Shown: one piece after another, positions 20,111 to 33,500 of the stretch | Layout: each line of letters begins with the position of its first letter | Numbering within the stretch: position 1 is the first letter of the stretch | Notes under the pieces: generated by a model | The model's database searches: none | Seen by the model: the letters and a program-made list of their open reading frames with translations, nothing else | Told to the model about the DNA's origin: nothing | Assembly: GCF_028858725.1 (NCBI RefSeq) | Contig: NC_084768.1 | Span: forward strand, 2,897,853 to 2,961,852 | From: Colius striatus | Taxonomy: Eukaryota; Chordata; Aves; Coliiformes; Coliidae | DNA length: 64,000 nt | Direction of reading: 5' to 3' | Position numbers and translations under genes: made by a program

Positions 20111-23100
20111 ATCAAGAGCTGCAGCCGGGCTGCTCTCCTGCCATGGAACAAATGATGCAAGTACTCAGAAGACTCTTTCCCATTGAGCGAGGCTTCTTTG
20201 AGGCATGCATGCACGTTGTCTTCTCCCCCGCCCCCGCTCTAAATGTTCTGTATTCTTAGATCCCTTGAGAAACCTTCATCATGACCTTTAGGGATTTGAT
20301 GTGGGAGACACGCCACACAACTAGTAATTTGAGCTGGCAACTAGTAATTTGAGTTATTTAATCCAGTATTGAACCCCAGCTCAGCTGGCATCTTCCAGGA
20401 TATTATACGAGTAGACAACACTTATCCCATCATCAAACCCATCCTTCAGTCCATACATCTTTCCATTCCAACAGATTCCATAGCAATTGACAGTGTCAGA
20501 AGATGTAACCTTCAAAGTTAACAGCTCCAGCCTCTGTTCAGCTCAGCTATTTGCAGCAGGATTCGCTATTTTACAAAGCATTTAAACCACAGTGTTTTGG
20601 GTGCAGCCTGCGACATCCTTTTTGACTCGCCTTATCTTTTCAGTGCAGGTTTCCACACTTTTTTTCCAGTAGGCTACTTCTGTTTTTACTTCTCCTGAGG
20701 CTGCAGATGTCTGCATGAGTGCTGCAGCCTTAATCCAGTAAAGCAGTTACTCGTGTACCTACCGCTGAGGCCACGGGAGTCTCGCTGATAAAAGAAACAT
20801 TCCCATTCCCCAGGTAACAGTGAGGTGTTCCTGTTGTTTTGCTGAATCAGGGTCTTAAGAATCTTCTAAGAGCAGATCCTCAGCTTCAAACTTAACCCTA
20901 AAAGGAAGCTTTGAATCCTCAGGTTTGATGTTACAGGGGTTTAAGCAAATGCTTACAGTTTCATCTCTAGATATGAGTCATATCACAACTGGCACTTCTT
21001 TCCTCACAAGTTAATGCTGATGTGCCAAAGACATAGTGGTGTCTTTAGACAGTGGTGCAGAAGTGTGTTCTCACTGTTTTCTCTGCTAGCTTATTTGAAA
21101 AAAACCCCAAACCCTAAACAACCCTTCCACAAAAGACCTCCCTCCCCCCCAAAAAAACCTCAATGACCCTATTCCTTGTCAATTGTCTGACATGTCTCCA
21201 AATACATTCTTTTAGTCACTCCACTTTTTGTTCAGTGCCAGGTTTGAAAATGCAGCCTTGTAAATGGCAATAGCCAACGTGTCTGAGAAGATTTTAGTCT
21301 AATATTAGCTCAAATATTTTGAGAGATGATCAAGGGAGTGACTTGCTGGATGCTAATCTCGATAAAATGAGAAACTGTCCTCGTAAGCAACGTGCAGTAA
21401 ATTTATCCTGGGCTGTGTGTACCAGGTTCTTTGAATCGGTTCCCACTCCCAGGAGCTGTAACGAATGCTGAGGGCTGTAAAAGCGTATTGGCAGTGAGCA
21501 GAGGCCCTGTGCTGGTGCTGCCAAACAGTCCCTCCCTCCCCTCATAAAGCTCAGCAGATTTGAAGTGCCTGTTCTGTGTTGCCAGTGAGCAGGAGAGGGA
21601 GGTGGCTCGGTGGTGGTGGTAGTAGCTTTCGCTCTGTTATGCCTACACAGCTGTGAGGCAAGCAGCTGTTTGGGGATGAGTTTCAGGAGCATGATAGCTG
21701 TAGTTAGCAATTGACTTCTGAAAGTGATCCTAGCACAACTGCTAATGTCTGTAGACTGGGTTTATTAGAGGTTAACTCTCATTGCTAGCAGGCAGTACAG
21801 GGATGTCGAGGTGTGGCAGTACACGCAGCGCCTTCAGGTCTGGAGGGATTCATACCTGCCAGTGTTTAGTCAGGGACAGCGACTTTCAGAGCTGTATTGG
21901 CACAGAATGTGTCCTCTCACGAGTGAAAGCAGCAATCAGTGGTGCTGAAGAACTAGTTCTCAGTTATTTTAGAACATGGTTTAATTGAACCTTTCCATTG
22001 CTGAGGAGTTAAAGCCCATCCATCCATCCATCCATATATATATATATATATATGATGTGTATCTGCCAAGTGTCTTTTTGCAGTGTTAGGGTAAAAACCC
22101 AACAGTCCCCCCACCTCCCAAGCCTTTGTTGTCACAAACATAAGTTCAGATGAATGTGGTTACCACTAACTACTCTTTTTTAGTCCCTTCCAGGATAAAG
22201 TAGCCAAAATTTGGTGCAGTCTACGTGTCCTTATAAAGACAAAGAATATAGGGTCACCTGAAACTCACCTACAAGTCAGGTAAGACTCAGCTGGAGTGCT
22301 TGAGGTCGTTTCTTTTGCCTGCATTTCTATTTGCAAAATGAGTTATTTTTGCCAAGGAGCTATGAGAAGTGATGTTTAACATCTTGGTGGTGGTGGGGAA
22401 ACAAAGTAGTTTTCTTTCTGTGACTGTGGTTTTCTCCCAGTTTCCCCAAGTGTTGTCAGGAATGTTTATGTCTGCACAATTTCCTGCTTGTTTATGTAGC
22501 CATTGAAGATACTTGGTAGGTTAAAACAGAGTTAAAATTCAGAGAATTGCCTCTCTCAGTGCTTTTAGCAGTCAGAGTTCACCCTTCTGATGAAAGATTC
22601 AAGTGCAGAGAGCCTGAAATGGGCCCAGGCATCTTTATTCAGTGTCAGTGAAGACCATGCAATGCTCTTGTGGTCGAGTCTGCTGGAATCCTCTTCTATT
22701 TTTGACAACTAGGAACATCTCAGAAGTGATCCTGTGGTGGTGTGGATGTAGTTACTCATGTATTAAACCTGTTTCATCTTACCAAATCCTTTAGTTTGGC
22801 TGTAACGTTCCTGAGCATGCTTCCTACTTGTATCAAACTAACTCTCCAGCCTTCTCTCTGGGGATTTAAGTTTGCTTTGGTAGGTGTGCTTTTAGCTGCT
22901 CCTTGTTTTGTGTTCACCACTCAGCACAGCTCCATGGACTTTTCTGTTTTGATTAAAAACCACTTTGCCATCCTGTGTCCAGGAGGATCTGACTTGTCTT
23001 TTAAACTCAAGACTTTTTATTCCTCAGCCTCAATTTTCTTTATTTAATGCTGTATTTTTATTACCCTCCTCTGAAGAGCCTTTGGAAGATTCTGTACACA

Positions 23101-26100
23101 GAGCTGGAATCTCTCCTCTTGTTGTTTAGCTTCCGAAGTGCTAATTTTCCTTAATGCATTGGCTGCCAAATTCAATACAGAAATCCCAAGGTGGACATTG
23201 TAAGCTCATTAGCAGTTTGAAAAGAAAATGATGCTGTTTTCCCAAATGTTTGCCTTGTCTTAGTCACATTGTGTCATTGCATTTAAGCACTTTAACAGGA
23301 CTTGCATGCAAAAACCAGTTTCCCTTGAAATCAAAATGACACGGAGCTGGTTTGAAGACTTCATGAGTTAGAAGATAATGTCTGGTTTTAATTTGATGTG
23401 AGTGCTGTTTGAGAGTTTATTGCAGCACTGCCTAAAAATAACATTGATCCTGTCTAAGAACTGGTTTATGCTTTAGAGTGTGTTTGTTTGGTGGGAGGGG
23501 AAAAAAGAGAGAGACAGTTTGTGTACTTTGGTGTACTGACTGCTCATGATGATGAGCAAAATCTTATGCCCAAAAAGTGGGTAGTTGTCACCTTGACTGA
23601 GCTTTGCCAGTGCTTACCTGGTGAGTGTTGTGTTTCCTTGATGGGGATGCTCCTGTCAGTAATGGAAGCAGGAGCAAAGTGCTTTCTGGATGATTCTGGT
23701 GTAGTTTGTAGCATGTCTGGGTGGTTAGGGAAGCAGCTCTGTGTACTTGTCAATTGCACTGGAGTAAATGTAGCAGTTAATTGGGAAAATCAGATGATTT
23801 AGCTCATCCATTCACGAAAAATCTGTGCCAGCAGAGAAGCTAAACCAGTGCTTTGCATTGCAGTCACATATACTAATACAGCTCTGATTTCCCTTTCTAA
23901 GGTTAGCTGTGTGTTGTCATTTCTCCTGTTCTCCTTTCAAGTACATGAAAAATCCATTCTTCTAGTGTCCCTGTAAGTAAATCATACTTCTGGGCATATA
24001 TTTTGATCTGCTTTTCCTCATCTGGTTGCTTGCTGCTTTCTCCCTTCCAAATAGGTCTGATTTTAGAAACTTGACTCATTTGCTTTTCTGAATAACTTGT
24101 AAATGAAGGTGTCCAAACACAGCCACACTGGTCCCTCCTGCTTCACTCCTCCCCAGGACAGGGTGCCGGGGGCTCCGCTGCCCAGTGAGGCTGCAGCCTG
24201 GGGGAACGGGGTGAGTGATGGTGGAGTGCTTACTGGGCTTTGCTTTTCTCAGCCCCTGTCCCAAGGAGTTGAAGGCAGCAGGGAGAGGCAGCAGCTCTGC
24301 TCTTCTGCACGGACACCTGAAGGGAAGGGTAGATAACAGAGGGTTTGGAGAGGCAGCCCTCCTAACCCATCTTGTTTCACGCCTGTGAAGCAAAACTGGT
24401 AGTGAGAGGAGTCCTGTAACCTCCACAGGCAGTTGGCTGGGAGTTGCCATACAGGTGCCCCTCAAAGCCATCAGGAGCCGTGGGCAGAGAAGGCAGTGAG
24501 CTGCCCAGCTATGTGTGCCATCCGTGCTGAGGCTGCTGGTGCAGAGCCCTGGGGGAGCTGGCCAACGATGTGGCACAGCGGGCACTGCCTGTGCCCCACA
24601 GAGCCCGTGGCAGTGGGGACAGAGCTCTGCTCGGCCTCCCGGGGGAGTGGGAGCACAGCAGCTCTATGAAAGGCTGAGGATGGAGTGCTACCACTTCAGG
24701 GTCTGCTTATCTGGTTTACCTCTTGTCATTCCACACCAGTCTGCTTAATCACAAATGAAATCCCTTTTATGGCCACATGGTTTTTCCCTGTATCAACTTT
24801 CAGGTGAGTTGGACACCACTAACATCATTTTAGAACCAAGTTCTTCCCCAGTCCTGTTACATTTGCAGTACAAATGTATTTTTTGCTCTTCTTTTTGCAT
24901 TGCAAATGTAACTCCCTCCTGGGGCTGATTCTGTTTGACAGCATGTTGCCCCTTCTGCTGAAGGACAGGCTGCTGCTGGCCTGCAGGGTGACATCATGGG
25001 CCTTCCTCTGCACCTGCCTGGCTTCCTTCTCCGTATTTGACTTCAGCAGAGGACCTGCAGCTGAAGCCCTTCTCCATTTCCCTGGAGGCATACATTTCTT
25101 GGTTTAAGTCATTTCCCAGGATTGTCAGGAGCCTGGTAAGCAGTTTTAATCCCTATAACTAACTTGCAGCTCTTTGTGGTACTGAAGCACTTGCATAAAC
25201 TACCAGTCTTCTGTCCACAAGCATGCACAGAGCCCCAAGCAGGGCACACCACACTAGCTCGCCGTGGAGCTCTGCTGTAACCTTTTCTGCAGTGCCATCC
25301 ACGCCTAGTCTGAAGAGCACAGAGCACCCCAGTGGTGAAAGTAACAGTTTACTTGTTTGAGGTGTTAAATCCCCATTAGCTAGTATTTCATTCCTTATCT
25401 GACAGTTTCTTGTGTCTGTAGCCCTGATGGGTGTCCTGTCTGTGCTGAGCGCTGCCGTGCCTCCGCCTCAGAGGCTCCCTCATTTATTCCCTGTAGCTGT
25501 GTCTGTTATTTCTTGCTTACACTTTTTACTGTTTTTGCTGTATTTTAATGTTGTTATACTCTGGGACAAAGAACGGTAGAAGTCAGAAGAAAATCACTTA
25601 ATCAGCCTGTGAAGATTAAGGACTGAACTGTGAAAGGACAGAGTATTTGCCACGAGCAACACCTGGCGTTGCAGGTAAAGTGATGTGATGCAGTTCCTGT
25701 GAGGGGGTGGAAGTCAGGAAACACACCAGGCACAAAGACTGGTTTAAAGGGAAAGTATTTTGAAGTTCAACTGGCAATGTGATCTGGTGTGTTTCCTTCA
25801 GAAGTGTAATACTTTTGTTGCCATTTGTAAGCTTAAAATGCCTAATAAAGGACCAAGTTTGGAGTTAATGTTGAGGTATCCCATTGGTGTTACTGAACCA
25901 TCCCCTCAGGGCAGCAGTAGCTGTTGACTCTTGTTCTTCTATTATGTCTTATTTTCCACACTACCAGTACTTTTATGGTGCTGGAGAATAGAGGGAGCCT
26001 CAGAGATGCACCAAAGTTATTGCTGGGCACACCAATCAAGGCTGTGGCCTTGGGGAAGGGGCAGGTTGTTGGGTGTGCAGTGGGTTGGGGTACATGTCCT

Positions 26101-27300
26101 CTGCTGCAGCACAGCAGCTCTGGAGTTTAACACCAGTGGGGTCTTGTGACTCTCTCAACAGCTATTGGGACCCTCTCAACCCTATTGGGACTGAAAAGCC
26201 AAAAGATCTTGGTTCTACTGAAATAAAAGCTGAGGTCCTGCAGTTCAGTTTGAATGCAGGTTTTAGGTTCTTTAGGAAAAAACACCCAACAAAAGCAAAA
26301 CCCACAAAAGAAACCCTTATGGCATAGCACTGTGTAAAGGGAACCAAACCCTGTGCTTCCCCCTCTGCACAGTTACAGCCTCTGTGGCCAAGAGTTTGGA
26401 GAATACAGAGTGATCAAATAAGGAGGAAATAAACCCTACTGCCACGCATTGCTTTATGATTTAACGAGGAGTCAGTCTATCCTTGGTTCTGCTCTGAAAC
26501 TATAGATATATAAAAACTGGTTTTTAAAGCTCCCTCTTGTTTAAAGGCTGCACTGTCACCTACCACCCTGTTACTGCCATTAGCACATTCTGGGGTTAGC
26601 TCTGCAGCATGGCTCAGAGTGTGTGAATCAGCTGTTCTGAGCCCTGGGAGGGAGGTGTCCCAAGCAGGAAACTCAGTGTGGGGCTGGGTGAAAGGCTGCC
26701 AAAGGTTGTTTCCCATCAAATAACCTGTGAAACAGCAAATGAAGATGGAAGGAAGCAGAAGGTTGGGTTCTAATTAGCCTGGTCTCCCTTGTTCCTTGGA
26801 GCTCACAGTGCCATCCTTCCTCTCATACAAAAACTTTAGTCTTGTCTGCATCTCTCTGCTTTGTCCTTGAGGTGGCCTCCAGGGGTGACAAAGTGCAAGT
26901 CACTTGATCCACCTGCTCCAGGACTGGAAATGGTTCTTAACAGCCCAGGTACTGCTGGAAGGCAAAAGCCTGGCACAGCAAGAGGTCAGTGAAACACTAA
27001 CTGCTTGACTTGCCAAGGCAGGGAGGAGAAGCACTTGCAGCACAGGCTTAGTATGTAACTGCAGTTCCTTAAAAAGTTATTAAATACCAAATTTCATGCC
27101 ATTTGGTTTGGTAACTGCCATAGTGTGAGCCACTGCTGGGACTCAGCTTTGTCCATCATCACCCTTACTGTTACTTTCTGTAAAGGCTTTATTATGTTCT
27201 GAGACTCCTCAGAACAGCTTCATGTACTGACTGTCTGCAGATCAATGATCAGTGAATTCCCAGCTACTGAGGTTACCATCAGGTTCTATCAGCTCCTGCT
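20111..27300. other. Intergenic region without a recognised gene
   Basis: About 7.2 kb separating the composite repeats from the ITGB3BP 3' end. Open frames are short and lack splice or family support, including one of 169 codons on the minus strand at 24585-24076 in a GC-richer patch. A short CATC/TA microsatellite lies at 22017-22053. I see no LRRC53, ALG6 or other neighbour, but short exons could be missed by eye. Confidence 0.5.
22017..22053. repeat. (CATC)n(TA)n microsatellite
   Basis: Four CATC units followed by about ten TA units. This is a simple repeat with no wider context. Confidence 0.9.
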
Positions 27301-27309
27301 GGGATGGGC

Positions 27310-27452
27310 AAACCCCCTGTCATACCCAGGGAGCAGCTGGAGGACCTTGCTGAGGGCCATGGGTTAGCAATGGGCTTGGCAGCGTGAGGTGAGTGGCTGG
27401 ACTTGATGACCTTAAAGGCCTTTTACAACCACAATGATTCTGTGATCTTGAA
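27310..27452 (+). mobile_element. Old CR1 3' fragment, plus strand
   Basis: The right end reads TGGACTTGATGACCTTAAAG, then CAACCACAATGATTCTGTGA. This is the diverged form of the CR1 terminal region and octamer tail. The left boundary is vague. Confidence 0.65.
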
Positions 27453-27539
27453 TGTACAGCAGCAGAGACAGCCAAAATGTGCCTGGGGGAAAAGGTGAGC
27501 AGAGTAACCAACACAATTCCTTTTTTTCCAATCAGACTG

Positions 27540-30500
27540 CACAGTGCAAAAGCATTTTTATTAATGAAAACCTCCCCAAGCCTGAGTGTGTGAAGCTTTA
27601 ACCACCCACTGCAGCACATTCATCACCTTGCTGCTTGGGGTTTTAGTTGTAAAACTCCTTTTATCTGGAGTAGCTGTACTTGGCACTGGTCAAAAGGACA
27701 GGCTGGGCTGGGTGTTAACTTCTGTTCTACCACCCTGTTTCAGCAGGAGGGAGGCTGTGCCTTACTCTGGGGCTGAGACACAGAGGGGAGAGGTGGTCTT
27801 CAGGATAATGAGAAAGAGAAGACAGGGAGTAAAGCCTTACACCTGAGAGCTGCTGCAGGTTTTCAACCCAAATAATTAAGAAAAAGTTGCCAGTTTTTTT
27901 TGCACTGTTGCAAACCCAGCTGTGCTACCTGGGCTGCTGTTGTGCCAGCTTTGGGGTGCTGCCCTGCTGCCAGGAGTGTGTGGCTGCTGCCAGGAGGCAG
28001 CTGCATACAATGCAGTGCCCCAGAGCCAAAGGTCACCTTTTAACACCACTTCTCTCTCAGGTCCTATTGAGGGGCTGGGTTGGTGCCTTTTTTCTTTTCT
28101 AACATCTTCCCTGCTCCAGGGCAGCACAACTATATAAGAACACAGAGAAAACAGTTTCTTTTCCATGCAGCAACCATCCCAAATAAGCCTGTTGTACCCA
28201 CCCTTGCCTCCACCCACCTCGCTGTATTATTTACATTGTGCTGATCTGCTTGTGCAGTTGTCAAGTTTAAATAGATGCCAGAAATTTTATCACTGGTGTG
28301 TGGGGGAAGAGAGGCTTATGCTCATTTCTTCTCTCCTTTTTAAGTACTGTCAAGCAGATGTAGAACTCGGGGTCGATGTGGAATGCATTTTTCACATAAC
28401 GCCTGTGTGGAGAGAAGGAATGACTAAAATAAATAGCAATTAGGCAACAGCATCATGAGCCACATGACCAGCTCAGAATTCCAGGCAGGTCTGTCCCTCT
28501 GGCACTGCCCTGTGTGTGAGCAGCACAGCCCGAGGCAAGGCTGGGCCTCCCTCAGCTGCAGGGACGTGTTTGAAGGAAAGGCTGTTGGTCTAGCTGCAGA
28601 TAAAGGCAGATGTAATGGCCCTAAGAGCATGTAGCTCTCAGTCACAGCTGGGTGGGAGGGAAGGGCTTTGCCATGTTGGTCACACTCAGAGGGAATCAGA
28701 AAAAGTTAAGGTGGCTTTTTCCTCTGTTTTGCAAAACAGCGTTTGCTGAGTAGGCCCATGCTGTCCATGGATGGAAATGATAGCACAAACACGAGTGCTT
28801 GCTGAGCCAACTTGGAATTGAAGCCTTGCAGTTGTCACCATGAGTTTAGTTGAAGCTTCTAAGACTGGAACTGGTTCTCATGCCCCAGAAGGGTGCCCAA
28901 GACTCAGGCTGGGAGGAGAACAGGCCCTGCCAGGCAAGAAATAACCACCTGCAGAGTAACAACTGTTTCCCCATCAAGCCATTAGTGCTGAGTGTGGGCC
29001 TACCTACCGGGTCACTCTGCAAATGACCTACAATCAAGTATCTCAGCCCTTGGGACTCTCCTATTGTACAGCTGGAGAAGGCAGAGTGAGGGGATTCTTA
29101 CCTCCGTCAAGCAGTGACTTCAGGAACGCCGAGGTACTGGTGGTCTGAATGTACTCTGTGGAGCAGGAAAAGCACATTTGAGGAACAGAACAGTGAAGCT
29201 ATTGCAGAATTCATGAAGATCCCCACACCATATGAGTTATCTAAGTTCCTGCAGTGGTTAAAAGAACCCTTTTTACTTCATAGTTACTGTCTTTCAACAG
29301 CAATGTAGGAGCTTGGCTTAACTGCTGTGAGTGTATGCATGTATCAACATCAGCACCCCTAAGGACAAAGAAGGAAATGTGTTACAGGCAGTAGAAACTG
29401 GTCCCTTTTTGCTATTAATAATAAAGGAGTAAATAAAACCCCACAAAGACAGCATTTGTTTCCACAAATTAACATTAACCTCCCCTGCCAACTATTGCTT
29501 CAAGTAAGAACCTGCCTTGTATGACAGGTAACAGAAAGATGAGAGAGAATTCCAAGCGAGTTTCTTTGTACTAAATGCAACTTTCCCCCTCAGTCTCCAT
29601 GAAGTCTCTGCTGGCTGCTGCAGCATTCTGACCACGCAGTACCTGAGGAGCTGCCAAAGAACTGTGCCAAGACCTGCCCTTCACTCTGAGAAGCCTTCTT
29701 GAAAAGGTAAGCTGCCCAGATTCGTATCAGACATCAGCAACTCAGCTTGCTTTCTGGTATACACCATCACAGTATGTTTTGACATGCCAGCCCTATTTAT
29801 AGTAATATATATACTGATGGTATTTAGACATTCCAACAATGAAACAAATGTGATTTATTACTCATATGCTCAAAAATTTTCAATCCTTGTTGTAACCCTT
29901 TAAGATTCTTTTGTGATTTGTTTTGGGGTGTGAGCTAAGGAAGATAATGAGTTGCTCTTAAAAAAAAGCCTCGACAAAGCCCAAACAACCCTTCTCTCCT
30001 GTTATTTTTATATGCAGAACTCCCAGGTTAAACTCCCTAAAAGCAAAGAGAAGGTTAGCAAAAGTACTGGGTGAAAAGCTGCTGTGAGCAGAGCAGCTCA
30101 GGAAGGATGGGATGGTTGGTGGTGACCAGGAGGAGGTGTGGGTGCAGGACCAGCCCCTGCTCTCCTCAGCAGCTCTGCGGTTTAGGTAAGGCAGGTCCTG
30201 AGGACTCCCCAGGAGCCTCACCCCTGAGCAGGGGCGTTGGTGAGGCCTCACTGCCTTCTGCCATGGTGCCTGCAAGAGCACTGCGAGGACAGGATCTTCC
30301 CAAGTTCTCTTTCCCTTCCTGCTTGCACTGCCATTCTTTCCCAAGTTTGACTGCTCTAAAACATTTACAGATCTAAAAAGCAGAGAGAAAAAAAAATGTT
30401 CACCTGTCAGGTGATATAAAACCAATCTACTCCTCGATGTGCCAGAATAATTTTCCTCCATCTCAACCACAGTTAAAACCTTCAGTCTACTCATGACTGT

Positions 30501-33500
30501 CTTTTTATAGTATTTTTATTTAATAAAACCTGTTAAGACTACCATACAAATCTCTTTACTTATGCTTTCATCTTTTAACTGCTCAATTTTTTTATTGCTG
30601 ACATCCCTTCTTCGCCATTTGCTCATTAAAAAATTCACAGTATATGAGCTATGTTTGTTACAGCTGGCAAATGTGTGTGAGTCAGTGAGAGCACGTGAGG
30701 AAATGCTTCACAGAAAATCAGATTTGGTTCTGTAGTAAGCAGAACTGTTTTAAATGTTACTTATTTTTATGTTTCAAAGGAAATATATTGTGAAGTGCTG
30801 TGTTGATTTAATACACAACAATGTCTGTGTACACGCTGTACGGGAAAATTTATGAAACCTTTGCACAACTCCTTTCCTTGAATTTCCCAAATCTCTCACC
30901 ACACACAAATAATCAATATCTTCTGCAGAGAAAACCAGTCAGAGTTATTACAGTCTTTCTCTTCAATTTTGTTGTCATCAGCACATACAGAGCATCTGGA
31001 TATTTGTAATGTCTGGACAGCAAAGTTATTTACACCTCTTAAACATATAATTGCTACTAAGTGAGTCCAGACTAATGTTTCTTTTCTTTTTTGTTTAAAA
31101 TGATGATATTCATGGGAGAAAGCAGTATTTATGCTCATGTAGGAGCTGCTACATGTAGCTGTTGAAAGAACTACAATTCTTGTTAATTTTTCGTTAAGCT
31201 TAATACTCGGAAGCCTGGATCCACTGGAATTAAAAGTTAACAGCTATTGCATCTGTGAAAAGGTAGAGAGGAAAACAGAGTACAAACGTGAGTGTGGAAT
31301 TCAAGAATAAATGTGGCTGACACCTCAATGTAAAATGCAGGGTGACAGTTCTAGATGTATATTCATCCAGGGCCTAGAGTCGTATGTCTCGTGTGCATTT
31401 CTGTATCTGCCACAGAAGGCAGTAGCTTAACATTTCATCTACATAGCAAAGGATGTTAAATCACTGGAGAGGTTTCTAATTTGCCTCCTTCCTTCCTTCC
31501 TTCCTTCCTTCCTTCCTTCCTTCCTTCCTTCCTTCCTTCCTTCCATCCAAAAAGCTTGTCATGCCTGTGACTTCAGAGCCAGACGCCTGTCAAATCCCAG
31601 GCTGTGCTTTAGGCACTGTTCAGGTGCAGGTACGACCCGTGGGGAAAGAGCCCAGCCTTTGGGGGTCGAACAGAAACCTCCCCACCAGCTCCTTGATCCT
31701 TCAGGAGGCAGGATTACTTGCTCATCCACATGAAACCACTAGCAGTGCAGATTTTGAGTACCAGGCTAAGTGTGTTCTGTCACCTCCTCTGGACTGTAAG
31801 GGACTTTGCGTGGTTCCAAACACAGAATGACCTACAGTCAATCTGAGCCTGAGCAACAACAGCTTTTAATCCACACAATGCCAATTAGAACACAACAAAC
31901 TCCCCGAGGTGCACTCTGGGGCAGCCTCACAGGGCAGAACAATTTCTCCTTGTCTCTGCATGAGATGATGTGTGGCAAAACCCCAAACCTGGCCTTTAGC
32001 ATCAAGACCTGAAGCAAGCAGATAATGTGCAAACACAAGCTCTGAGTCTCCATCTAATAATAATCTACCTGAAAAAAAAAGTCCTTTGGCATCATCTTTG
32101 CTGCTTTTAGAGATGATGTACGCCACAAAAAGGCTGCTGGAGAAATCTTGACAAACTTTGGTGGAAAGAAGCCTAGGATTTAACTGAAAGGGCCTTGGGA
32201 GAAGTAAGGGACTGCTGTTTGTGTCAGCATTAGCAGTTTTTTCCAAACTGATTAAAAACACAGAGGAGCTGAGCCTCAGAAGAGCCTCTATCACACATTT
32301 GATAGATCAAGAAGCCTCTCCCAATAGCCAGGTCCAATCCCTGCATCCATTCTTATCACTTCCCTGGAAAGTTAAGTATTTGCTTTAAGCAAAGATAATC
32401 ACATCATTCATCCCATTTGCTCCCAAGGAATGGAATCTCTGGAAAGAAGCTCAGTTTCTGAATACATTTACTTATGTATTCATTCAGTTCACTTAATAAA
32501 TTTCTTCTTAGCCAATTCTTGAGACTTATTTTTCCTACAAAAGGTATAATGACATTTCTTCTCTGCAAGTGGCTACCAAAGTTTGGCTGAGAAAAATGGT
32601 GGCTTTTAGGTTAAGGTTTTTTCCAGTCAGAAAAATCCACAGACACCTTCCTGAAAACACACATCTGAAGCCTGGTGTATTCCCCTTTTCCCCAAAGAAG
32701 GAGGAGGAAGGGCAGGTAAGAGACAGATGCTCATGTCTAAAGGTCAACAAATGTTTTCTACTTTATTTGAGATTGAGGCAGAAATATATTGTAAACTTGA
32801 TGTCCCATCCCTCAGAGCAGCCCAGACCAAGCTCCTGACTTGCTTGTACACAAACACCCAATACAAACTCCCAAATCAAACTGACCTGAATTGGGATAAA
32901 TGGTGGAATATTGTCTTCTTACCATTGTCTCTGTTTTGAGAAGGAACTCTGCTTATTAATGTGGCATTTGTGCTTTACAGTGTTTCTGAAATGGGATGTT
33001 ATGCCATACATACATAGTTTGCCAAGGTCGAACAGGCGAGAGGGATCTCAGCGTTGCTTTGTCCCAGGTCTCTCCAACTTTCTTTCATTAGTACTTTCAA
33101 GTGGTGTGAAATGAAAATCTACCTAGTTAACCTAGGTAGATTTTCACCTAGGTAGATTTTCCCCTAGTCTCTTGCAAAGCCACCACTATTGCTGCAAAGA
33201 CTGCAAACTTCAGTCACTTGTATTAAAAACAGTGTGAAAGTTAGGAGTGTTTAGAGCTAAGCTTAATGGTGTGGATCACATTTGCCCATGGCTTTGGCAG
33301 GATCAACACCACCACAGAGAAGAAAGTCTTTTATATTTCATTAAAAGAAACAGTTTGGAAACAGTTTTCCTCAACACTGCAAGTATTTGATCTTCTGTAA
33401 CACTCTTGTTTCTGACTCGGGCAGCAGACAGAAGCAGGGACATGACGTCTGGGGGTGTTTTTCTTCTTGGGAACCAAAGTATTACTATAATTTGCAATAA

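Noticed and set aside
24076-24585. Minus-strand open frame of 169 codons
   Set aside because: It is Pro/Ser/Leu-rich without a recognised domain, splice sites or conservation cue, and lies in a locally GC-rich patch with overlapping frames on the other strand.
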